A stretch of 6,271 nt of DNA from the NCBI GenBank assembly GCA_903959355.1, contig CAJBWJ010000073.1:1-6271 (forward strand), written 5' to 3'. This document shows positions 1-4,942 of this stretch, piece by piece; the first letter of the stretch is position 1, and each line of letters opens with the position of its first letter. Below the pieces are notes generated by a model. The model made no database searches, had not been told where the DNA came from, and worked only from the letters and a program-made list of their open reading frames with translations. A program made the position numbers and the translations under genes. This stretch comes from an uncultured bacterium. GTDB lineage: Bacteria; Patescibacteriota; Microgenomatia; UBA1400; PJMF01.

Positions 1-1
1 A

Positions 2-115
2 GAAATAAAAGATTTAAAACCAGATTATAAAAAAGCATTTCCAACAGAAAATAATGGGCAATGTAGCTACTTTGTGTATAATACCGCCAAGCCTGCCCCC
101 AAGGATCAACAATGA
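2..115 (+). CDS. 3' end of unknown gene (partial at window edge)
   Basis: An open frame enters from the left edge and ends with TGA at 113-115, giving 37 visible residues that end in AKPAPKDQQ. It overlaps the recombinase start by ATGA (ATG at 112, TGA at 113), a typical translational-coupling arrangement, which is the main reason to believe it is real. The visible tail is polar and Lys/Pro-rich, with no motif I recognise. It would be an element-borne gene co-transcribed with the recombinase. The product is unknown. Confidence 0.55.
   Translation, partial: EIKDLKPDYKKAFPTENNGQCSYFVYNTAKPAPKDQQ
101..105 (+). promoter_or_regulatory. Shine-Dalgarno of the recombinase gene
   Basis: AAGGA lies 6 bases before the ATG at 112. 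It supports that start and falls inside the end of the upstream partial gene, as expected for coupled genes. Confidence 0.6.
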
Positions 116-1596
116 AATATTTTATTTATTGTCGTAAATCATCTGAAGAGGGCAACAGACAAGCTCAATCTCTTGATACTCAGCAACGCATTCTCCTCGA
201 TTATGTTGATCAACAAAAACTAGAAGTAGTGGACATCATTAAAGAGTCAAAGAGTGCTAGAACAGATCAAAATAGACCTCTTTTTACTAACATGCTAGAA
301 AGAGTTGAAAGGGGTGAGGCTAATGCTGTTTTAGTGGTTCACACTGACCGACTGGCTAGAAATTTAATTGACGCGGGACATGTAATTAAGCTAATAGAGA
401 ATAGAATCCTCAAAGAAGTTCGTACTCCAACCTCAGTTTTTAATGATGCTCCATCTTTGATGTACATGGGTTTTGATTTTGTTTTTGCCTCTCATTACTC
501 AAGAGATTTGGCTATTAAAGTAAAGGCAGGTAATGAGAGTAAGCTGTTAAAGGGAGAGTATCCTTCTTATGCTCCAATTGGTTATGTCAACATAATGAAT
601 GGCAAAGGAATTGAGCCTGATCCAATCAGAGCTCCATTTATTACAAGAGCTTTTGAATTATTTTCTAGTGGAGAATATTCGATTAAAACTTTAACTAAGA
701 AACTCTATGAAGAAGGTTTTAGATCTAGAAGTGGTAAGAAAGAATACACTTCCCAAATTCATAGAATGTTAATTAATCCAGAATATTATGGAGTGATTAG
801 AAGAAAAGGTCAGCTATATGTAGGTAAACATAAGCCACTAATTTCAAAAGCTATATTTGATCAAGTTCAAAATATTATCTTTGATAGAAGCAGACCTAGA
901 AAACAAAAACATAATTTTGTTTTTAGAGATTTTTTAATCTGTGAGGAATGTGGCTGTAAAGTAACAGCAGGTATAGCTAAGGGTAAATATATTTATTATC
1001 GTTGCACTAATGGTAAAGGTAGTTGCAAACAACACAAAATATATTGGGATACCGATCACATTAAAGATGAATTCCAGCAATTCTTTTCTCAATTTGAGTT
1101 AGATCCAGAAAGAGCAAACATATCATTTGATCTTTATAAAACAAAGAAATTGGCGGAATCAAAGCAAGATAATAATTCTCATTTAGCCATTGAGCAACAA
1201 ATTAAAAACTTAGACATCAGATTAAAAAAACTAGAAGATATGTATCTTGATGGTCGTATCTCAGCAGAGAGATTTGATGAAAGAAAAACTGATTATCAAA
1301 ATGAATTGGCTCAATTACAAGTAATTATTAAACAAAAAGTTAAGCAAGACATCGCTCACACTTTGGAACTTGTTGAAGAGGTAAAAAATAACGCTGTACA
1401 GCTATCTTATTTATTTAAGAATGGAAATGATGAAATAAGAAGAAGTTTAATAAAATCTGTACTTTGGAACTCTAACTTTTTGGATGGAGAAATAACTTCT
1501 ACCAGACTAACAAAACTGTGGAAACCTTTAGAAAATCTTAATCAAACTCATGATTTAGAAAAATGGCGGAGGGACAGGGATTCGAACCCTGGATAG
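112..1596 (+). CDS. Large serine recombinase (site-specific integrase)
   Basis: This is a serine recombinase of 494 residues that would catalyse integration and excision of a mobile element through a phosphoserine-DNA intermediate. The N-terminal resolvase domain (about 1-145) begins YCRKSS, with Arg8 and the likely nucleophile Ser10, and carries the catalytic HTDRLARN block at 77-84 (Arg80, Arg83). The recombinase DNA-binding domain follows at about 148-260. A zinc ribbon comes next, with C277-x2-C280 paired to C298 and C305. Residues about 355-425 are charged and heptad-like, matching the coiled coil of large serine integrases. Length is normal for the group. The last ten residues (485-494, WRRDRDSNPG) are antisense to the 3' half of a tRNA-Ser gene, so the reading frame crosses the presumed attachment site. 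Codon use is AT-rich (AGA, ATA, TTA), unlike the trpB/lyase region, which suggests transfer. The family is very secure. The exact crossover point is not visible. Confidence 0.95.
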   Translation: MKYFIYCRKSSEEGNRQAQSLDTQQRILLDYVDQQKLEVVDIIKESKSARTDQNRPLFTNMLERVERGEANAVLVVHTDRLARNLIDAGHVIKLIENRILKEVRTPTSVFNDAPSLMYMGFDFVFASHYSRDLAIKVKAGNESKLLKGEYPSYAPIGYVNIMNGKGIEPDPIRAPFITRAFELFSSGEYSIKTLTKKLYEEGFRSRSGKKEYTSQIHRMLINPEYYGVIRRKGQLYVGKHKPLISKAIFDQVQNIIFDRSRPRKQKHNFVFRDFLICEECGCKVTAGIAKGKYIYYRCTNGKGSCKQHKIYWDTDHIKDEFQQFFSQFELDPERANISFDLYKTKKLAESKQDNNSHLAIEQQIKNLDIRLKKLEDMYLDGRISAERFDERKTDYQNELAQLQVIIKQKVKQDIAHTLELVEEVKNNAVQLSYLFKNGNDEIRRSLIKSVLWNSNFLDGEITSTRLTKLWKPLENLNQTHDLEKWRRDRDSNPG

Positions 1597-1600
1597 CTTG
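1564..1600. other. Putative attachment site at the tRNA-Ser 3' end
   Basis: The recombinase gene lies directly at the 3' end of the tRNA and its frame continues into it, the usual geometry when an element has integrated into the tRNA 3' half. The element would then extend left, beyond the window. The second att copy is not in view, so the boundaries and core given here are only indicative. Many serine integrases target protein genes or intergenic sites; use of a tRNA is inferred from layout only. Confidence 0.5.
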
Positions 1601-1651
1601 CGCTATGGCGGTTTAGTAAACCGCTGCACTAGGCCACTATGCGATCCCTCC
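1564..1651 (-). tRNA. tRNA-Ser, class II, anticodon ACT (unusual)
   Basis: On the minus strand an 88-base cloverleaf folds fully. The acceptor stem GGAGGGA/TCCCTCC is followed by discriminator G and an encoded CCA. There is a short D arm (GCA/TGC) with GG in its loop, and an anticodon stem GCGGT/ACCGC with loop TTACTAA. A long variable arm (ATAGC-GCAA-GCTAT) and a T arm CAGGG-TTCGAAT-CCCTG complete it. The long variable arm plus discriminator G indicates serine. The anticodon ACT would read AGT; bacteria normally use GCT for AGY codons, so A34 is odd. The 3' half is overlapped from the opposite strand by the recombinase gene and is the probable attachment site. Because the encoded CCA and all stems are intact, the tRNA is probably functional. 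Confidence 0.9.
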
Positions 1652-1703
1652 TTTTTAATTTTCTGATTAGACTGATTCTAACAAGGCTTGATTGTATCAA
1701 AAG

Positions 1704-2729
1704 TTAGCTATTAATAACAGGTTTTATTTTCTTTTCACCGAGCATTTTTTGACTTATAAAAATAGTAAAAATCCAAGCAGCAATTACTCCTAAAAGCATG
1801 CCGAGCGGTAATTGATTTTTGACAATGGCATAGATGATTCTAAGACCGATGGTGTGAGATAAAAATATAATGTAAGAATTTTGCCCAAGCCAAGCAAGAG
1901 AACTAGACATGATTTTTTTAGATTGGCTTTCTTTCGGCAACTTGAAAACAATCAAAGCAAGATTCATAAACAAGCCAAAAGGAATAACAACTAATCTTGT
2001 GAATTTGAGAGCTGGCAATGGATCAATGCCAGCATTAATTTGTTTGAGACTAGAAAAAGCCATCACAGCAAAAAAGCTAAGTCCAAACGGCCAAGCTAAT
2101 TTGATTAGAAGATTTGGCAATTTCTTAAGTCTCAAATAAATGCCAAAAACAAAATAAGCGATCCAAGACAGTGATAAAACATATTCGAAGCGATCGCTAT
2201 TCGTGACCTTGGAAGCATAGAGAATAAAAAGAGCGATTTGTATAACCAAAGCAACAATTAAAACTAAATTAGCTTTTTTTCTAAAAAGCCAGATCAACGG
2301 AAAAAGAGCATAAAGCTGAAAAATAACCGGTAAATAATATAATTGGTAATCAGCTTGTCCAAGTAACATCTGAGTTACTAAAGAAATTGGCTGATTGCCA
2401 AAAGACCAGGCTGGAATTGAGCTAATAATTACGATTGAAGCAAAACTCCAAACTAAATAAAGAGGCAAGAGTTTCCAAATTCTTTTCTTTAGAAATTTAA
2501 AGTAATGTATCTTTTCATTTCCATATTTAACCGCCAAACCATATCCAGAAAGCATAATAAAAGCAGGCATACAAAAACGAGCTAATTGATCCAAGGAAAT
2601 AAAAAAGATTTGTTTATTAGAATTATATATTCCATATGGGTAAGCAAGCATGTGAAGAAGTACGACAGCAAGGATGGCTAAGCCCTTAATAGCATTTGTT
2701 CTTTGTATGGAAATAGAAATATTTTGCAC
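1704..2729 (-). CDS. Membrane acyltransferase, family 3 (AT3)
   Basis: This is an integral membrane O-acyltransferase-like protein of 341 residues with roughly ten hydrophobic segments. The family transfers acyl groups to extracytoplasmic sugars, lipids or glycopolymers. Family hallmarks are the opening R10-x4-KG-LAILAVVLLH with His26 in the first membrane segment, the PAFIMLSGYGLA block at about 55-66, and the basic FLKKRIWKLLPLYLVW turn at about 79-94. The start is GTG at 2729, since no ATG fits the conserved N-terminus; the AAAGAT upstream is only a weak ribosome site. It begins 4 bases after the stop of the small gene 2734-3006, so the two are probably one transcript. The acceptor cannot be told from sequence. 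The gene is AT-richer than the downstream-strand lyase gene. Confidence 0.88.
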   Translation of the reverse strand: MQNISISIQRTNAIKGLAILAVVLLHMLAYPYGIYNSNKQIFFISLDQLARFCMPAFIMLSGYGLAVKYGNEKIHYFKFLKKRIWKLLPLYLVWSFASIVIISSIPAWSFGNQPISLVTQMLLGQADYQLYYLPVIFQLYALFPLIWLFRKKANLVLIVALVIQIALFILYASKVTNSDRFEYVLSLSWIAYFVFGIYLRLKKLPNLLIKLAWPFGLSFFAVMAFSSLKQINAGIDPLPALKFTRLVVIPFGLFMNLALIVFKLPKESQSKKIMSSSLAWLGQNSYIIFLSHTIGLRIIYAIVKNQLPLGMLLGVIAAWIFTIFISQKMLGEKKIKPVINS

Positions 2730-2733
2730 GCTA

Positions 2734-3006
2734 TTATCTTTTATAAAATGGTTTATCTTTTTCTGGAACGTAGCTATCTGTTTTATTTTCGGATAATTCT
2801 GCCTGTAATTTTAAAAGTAATTTAACGTGATCGCCGGTCCATGAAATTTCTCTTGATGCGAAACCTTGTCTTTTTTGCAAATCTCTTAATAGTTTTTCTT
2901 TTTCTGTTTTACTTAAAAGCTCCAAATCTATCATGGCTGGATTATCTAAATCGAATTTATCTGTAAAAGGTGGAGTGTGTTCAAATTCTTCTGCTGTCAT
3001 GAGCAT
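2734..3006 (-). CDS. Small hypothetical protein upstream of acyltransferase
   Basis: A 90-residue soluble protein that I do not recognise. It is charged (many Lys, Glu, Asp) and probably mostly helical. The middle section, LLSKTEKEKLLRDLQKRQG, looks like an amphipathic helix, and a second helix spans about 60-72. There is no signal peptide, membrane segment or cysteine. The start is ambiguous: ATG at 3006 or ATG at 3000 (two codons later), and neither has a clear Shine-Dalgarno. Tight 4-base spacing to the acyltransferase supports a real gene. It may assist the same surface-modification job, but nothing in its sequence shows that. Confidence 0.65.
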   Translation of the reverse strand: MLMTAEEFEHTPPFTDKFDLDNPAMIDLELLSKTEKEKLLRDLQKRQGFASREISWTGDHVKLLLKLQAELSENKTDSYVPEKDKPFYKR

Positions 3007-3040
3007 ATTTAAGCATATTTTTTTAAATGTTTGTAGTGAT

Positions 3041-3070
3041 AGCTGGCTGGGCTTTTTCGCTCAGCCAGCT
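3041..3070. terminator. Strong hairpin after the lyase gene, possible terminator
   Basis: AGCTGGCTG at 3041-3049 pairs perfectly with CAGCCAGCT at 3062-3070, and the stem continues inwards to 12 positions around a 6-base loop, with one G-T/A-C position. It lies 12 bases after the lyase stop and before the small gene on the same strand. On the minus strand no T-run follows directly, so efficient intrinsic termination is uncertain. It could be a weak terminator, an RNA-processing or stability stem, or a hairpin separating the two units. Confidence 0.5.
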
Positions 3071-3082
3071 AAATACTATTTT

Positions 3083-4534
3083 TTACAAACTTTCTCCAAA
3101 ATCTTTTTGGAATTTGGCTTGTAATTTTTCTGGCCAATTACCAATTGGCGCCAATCGACCATCGAAGAAACGTAGGACTGATGGCTCATGAGTAAATTTC
3201 AATCCACCGATTAATTCTCGGTTGGCGAAGAGCCACTGCAAACGATCAATGAGAAATTGCAGATGAGACAGGGAGAATAATCTTCTTGGCAAAGCCAATC
3301 TGACTAATTCCATATCTGCCAAAACTTCCTGATGAGTGACTGGATCGCGATCATTGGAAATTGTTCCGCGTTCCATGCCTCTTACACCGGCAGCAATAAA
3401 AATAGCTACGGCGAGAGCGCCAGCAGGGTATTGATTGCCTTTGACCTGTGGCAGAAAGGCTTTGGCATCCAGATGCACACCAAGAGCGCCGGCAGGAGTG
3501 ACTACGGGGATGCCACTGGCTTTGAGAGTATTGACCACATGAGCGATTGATTGCGGCATGTGACCAATGACTTTTTCATCAGTGAATTCTTTTAGTCCTA
3601 CGGCAAGAGCTTCAATCTCACGCGTGGACATACCGCCGTAAGTGAAGAAGCCTTCGAAAAGCGGGATCAAATCTTTCATTTTGGCCACCAGTTTTTCGTT
3701 ATTAGTGACAATTCCACCGCCTCTTGCTGCCCCTAATTTACGAGCTGAGAAGTAGATAATGTCAGCTAGTTTGGACATTTCATGAATGATTTCTGCCAAA
3801 CTAAATGAGGCAAATTCTGGTTCTCGCTGTTTGATGAACCACGCGTTTTCCGCAATCAAGCAAGCATCGATGACGAGTAGTATGCCGTGCTCGTTAGCTA
3901 CCTTTCTGACAGCTTTCAAGTTTTGCAATGAAACTGGTTGGCCGCCAGTTAGGTTGGTGGTGACTTCCATACGAATGAATGGAATTTTCGCCACACCCAC
4001 TTCTTTGATGGTTGCTTGCAACTTAGTAATGTCCATGTTGCCTTTGAATGGTTCATCGGAATCAATCTTAAAGACTTCATCGATGATCAATTCACGCACT
4101 GTGGCGCCCATCCTTTCAATGTGCGCTCTGGTAGTAGTGAAATGAAAATTCATTGGCACCACATCGCCTTTTTTGACAAAAGCTTCGGCCAAAATATGTT
4201 CAGCTGCTCGACCTTGATGAACTGGCAAGAAATGTTCTTTACCAAAAAACTCTCTCACAGCAGTTTGGAGGCGCACAAAACTTTGCGAACCAGCGTAAGC
4301 TTCGTCGGCCAACATCATGGCAGAGAACTGCTCTTTGCTCATCGCGTTCGTACCGCTATCGGTTAACATATCCAAGAAAATATTGGAGGTGTTAAGCAGA
4401 AAAGTATTACAACCGGCTGCTAAAATTGCCTCAAGTCTTTCTTTGACTGGAGGTAGTTGTAAGGCTTGCACCATGACTGGTCGATGAAATTCGAGAGGCA
4501 CTGGTGACTGTTTAAAAAATTTAATTGTTTGCAT
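3083..4534 (-). CDS. Beta-eliminating lyase, tyrosine phenol-lyase-like
   Basis: This is a PLP-dependent lyase of the tryptophanase/tyrosine phenol-lyase (TPL) family, 483 residues from the preferred ATG at 4534, which has AGAAAG 6 bases upstream. An in-frame GTG at 4570 would add 12 residues but lacks a good ribosome site. By recalled alignment to Citrobacter TPL, in 483-aa numbering, these are kept: Ser60 (TDSGT), Tyr80 (DEAYAG, the catalytic Tyr71), Arg109 (HQGR), Asn194, Asp223 (PLP N1), the Schiff-base Lys266, Tyr299 and Arg412. The three positions separating TPL from tryptophanase are all of TPL type: Thr133 (HFTTTR; Asp in tryptophanase), Arg389 (MERG; TPL Arg381) and Phe456 (LRFF; His463 in E. 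coli TnaA). Known TPLs split tyrosine reversibly into phenol, pyruvate and ammonia. Oddities are Leu226 where Arg217 contacts the PLP oxygen, Arg265 for Lys256, and Leu267 for Asp258, so activity on tyrosine is not assured. An automated annotation might call it tryptophanase. A two-attenuator leader precedes it. Confidence 0.85.
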   Translation of the reverse strand: MQTIKFFKQSPVPLEFHRPVMVQALQLPPVKERLEAILAAGCNTFLLNTSNIFLDMLTDSGTNAMSKEQFSAMMLADEAYAGSQSFVRLQTAVREFFGKEHFLPVHQGRAAEHILAEAFVKKGDVVPMNFHFTTTRAHIERMGATVRELIIDEVFKIDSDEPFKGNMDITKLQATIKEVGVAKIPFIRMEVTTNLTGGQPVSLQNLKAVRKVANEHGILLVIDACLIAENAWFIKQREPEFASFSLAEIIHEMSKLADIIYFSARKLGAARGGGIVTNNEKLVAKMKDLIPLFEGFFTYGGMSTREIEALAVGLKEFTDEKVIGHMPQSIAHVVNTLKASGIPVVTPAGALGVHLDAKAFLPQVKGNQYPAGALAVAIFIAAGVRGMERGTISNDRDPVTHQEVLADMELVRLALPRRLFSLSHLQFLIDRLQWLFANRELIGGLKFTHEPSVLRFFDGRLAPIGNWPEKLQAKFQKDFGESL

Positions 4535-4540
4535 AAAATT

Positions 4541-4546
4541 CTTTCT
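4541..4546 (-). promoter_or_regulatory. Ribosome site deciding the lyase start
   Basis: AGAAAG on the minus strand lies 6 bases before the ATG at 4534. Nothing comparable stands before the alternative GTG at 4570, so the ATG is preferred. The conserved family region also begins after this ATG. Confidence 0.5.
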
Positions 4547-4579
4547 AAAATAATTGATGACAGCTTTCACTGTCTTTAA

Positions 4580-4603
4580 TAAAAAAATCCGCTCGTGGCG
4601 GAT
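4580..4603 (-). terminator. Attenuator terminator 2, upstream of the lyase gene
   Basis: On the minus strand ATCCGC-CACGA-GCGGAT (4603 down to 4587) forms a 6-bp GC-rich stem followed by a run of seven T (4587-4581, first base shared with the stem). It lies 47 bases upstream of the lyase ATG and 17 bases after the stop of leader peptide 2. A terminator in front of a gene, inside its own transcript, implies conditional read-through. Confidence 0.8.
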
Positions 4604-4626
4604 CTTATAAAATACAAAGATCAGCC
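4597..4626 (-). promoter_or_regulatory. Antiterminator 2 (competes with terminator 2)
   Basis: GGCTGATCTT (4626-4617), which contains the TGA stop of leader 2, can pair with AAGATCCGCC (4606-4597) with a single T-C mismatch across a 10-base loop. The second segment includes the 5' arm of terminator 2, so the two folds exclude each other. A ribosome reaching the stop would cover the first segment and favour termination. A ribosome held upstream would allow antitermination. Confidence 0.65.
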
Positions 4627-4722
4627 CCGGTAGCGCTTGCAGTAGTTATAGCCACTAAAAGACCAGACGATTTTTCGCTTATCTAATCTTCTAACGCTCG
4701 TAACTAAATTCTTTTTTGACAT
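4621..4722 (-). CDS. Leader peptide 2, 33 aa, Tyr-rich end
   Basis: A short frame from ATG at 4722 to TGA at 4621. GGTGAG lies 7 bases upstream, inside the 3' arm of terminator 1. The peptide is basic, begins MSKKNLVTS, has a Trp at position 20 and ends SGYNYCKRYRG, so three of its last nine codons are Tyr (TAT, TAC, TAC). The end overlaps the antiterminator segment in front of terminator 2. I read it as the sensing peptide of an attenuator rather than a stand-alone protein. An alternative is a small basic protein whose gene happens to lie here; conservation of the Tyr codons would decide. Confidence 0.6.
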   Translation of the reverse strand: MSKKNLVTSVRRLDKRKIVWSFSGYNYCKRYRG

Positions 4723-4747
4723 AAAAAAACTCACCCGGCGGGTGAGT
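4723..4747 (-). terminator. Attenuator terminator 1
   Basis: On the minus strand ACTCACCC-GCC-GGGTGAGT (4747-4729) is a perfect 8-bp stem with a 3-base loop, followed by a run of seven T (4729-4723, first base shared with the stem). It is a textbook intrinsic terminator placed about 85 bases into the transcript. The 3' arm also contains GGTGAG, the apparent ribosome site of leader 2, whose ATG begins right after the T-run. Confidence 0.85.
4730..4735 (-). promoter_or_regulatory. Ribosome site of leader 2 inside terminator 1
   Basis: GGTGAG on the minus strand matches the core complement of the 16S rRNA tail and sits 7 bases before the ATG at 4722. It would be hidden when terminator 1 folds and free when the antiterminator forms, linking read-through to translation of leader 2. 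Confidence 0.5.
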
Positions 4748-4785
4748 GAAAGTTTCTGCTTAGAGCCACGAAAATCACTACCCGC
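4738..4785 (-). promoter_or_regulatory. Antiterminator 1 (competes with terminator 1)
   Basis: GCGGGTAGTGA (4785-4775), covering the last leader codon and its TAG-TGA stops, pairs with TCACTCACCCGC (4749-4738) with only one bulged C. The second segment includes the 5' arm of terminator 1, so the folds exclude each other. A further upstream pairing, TACCC with GGGTA around the end of the leader frame, can sequester the first segment, giving the 1:2, 2:3, 3:4 logic of classic attenuators. Confidence 0.7.
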
Positions 4786-4831
4786 GAGTGTGGGTATAAT
4801 AGATTTCGCTGACTACTAATTTACTAAACAT
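4778..4831 (-). CDS. Leader peptide 1, 17 aa, tandem Tyr codons
   Basis: The frame from ATG at 4831 to TAG at 4778 (followed at once by TGA) encodes MFSKLVVSEIYYTHTRG. The tandem TAT TAT codons at 11-12 lie five codons before the stop, where ribosome stalling would leave the antiterminator segment free. The ATG coincides with the expected transcription start of the promoter at 4839-4867, so it would be translated leaderlessly or nearly so; there is no Shine-Dalgarno. Leaderless leader peptides are known in other bacteria. Its position, Tyr codons and the downstream fold support a tyrosine-sensing role. Confidence 0.65.
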   Translation of the reverse strand: MFSKLVVSEIYYTHTRG

Positions 4832-4838
4832 GGGATGG

Positions 4839-4867
4839 ATTGTAGGTCTAATTGATAAGATTGTCAA
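4839..4867 (-). promoter_or_regulatory. Sigma70-type promoter of the attenuated lyase unit
   Basis: On the minus strand TTGACA (4867-4862, perfect -35) and TACAAT (4844-4839, five of six for -10) are separated by exactly 17 bases. Initiation would be near 4832, at the ATG of leader 1. It lies between trpB and the lyase gene, so the lyase has its own promoter. Confidence 0.75.
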
Positions 4868-4878
4868 ATTTTACAATT

Positions 4879-4912
4879 GGGGCGCTGGAATTTTAGATTG
4901 ATCCAGCGCCCC
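4879..4912 (-). terminator. GC-rich hairpin after trpB, possible terminator
   Basis: GGGGCGCTGGA and TCCAGCGCCCC form a perfect 11-bp stem with a 12-base loop, 30 bases after the trpB stop. No T-run follows (AATTGTAAAATTT on the minus strand), so it is either a Rho-assisted or weak terminator or a 3'-end stability stem. It ends 11 bases before the -35 box of the next promoter, so a protein-binding role is also possible. Confidence 0.55.
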
Positions 4913-4942
4913 ATAATTAGCTAATAAAGAACTCAATAAATT

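Noticed and set aside
1909..2139. 76-aa plus-strand open frame inside the acyltransferase gene
   Set aside because: It is antisense to a clear membrane protein gene and has no recognisable motif or ribosome site.
2933..3124. 63-aa plus-strand open frame over the small gene and hairpin
   Set aside because: It crosses the hairpin and the ends of two minus-strand genes, with composition typical of a chance frame.
3332..4366. Three plus-strand open frames (3332-3550, 3786-4145, 4016-4366) within the lyase gene
   Set aside because: All are antisense to the conserved lyase; two overlap each other, and none shows a domain.
4535..4570. N-terminal extension of the lyase to a GTG at 4570
   Set aside because: It has a poor ribosome site and a sequence outside the family, while the ATG at 4534 has AGAAAG at good spacing.
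4621..4831. TnaC-type induction by free amino acid and Rho
   Set aside because: Both leaders are followed by intrinsic terminators, and a ribosome held at either stop codon would cover the antiterminator arm, favouring termination. The TnaC model needs a Rho site instead.
4571..4838. T-box riboswitch upstream of the lyase
   Set aside because: No T-box consensus or specifier-loop arrangement is seen. Short leader frames ending in the antiterminator explain the region better.
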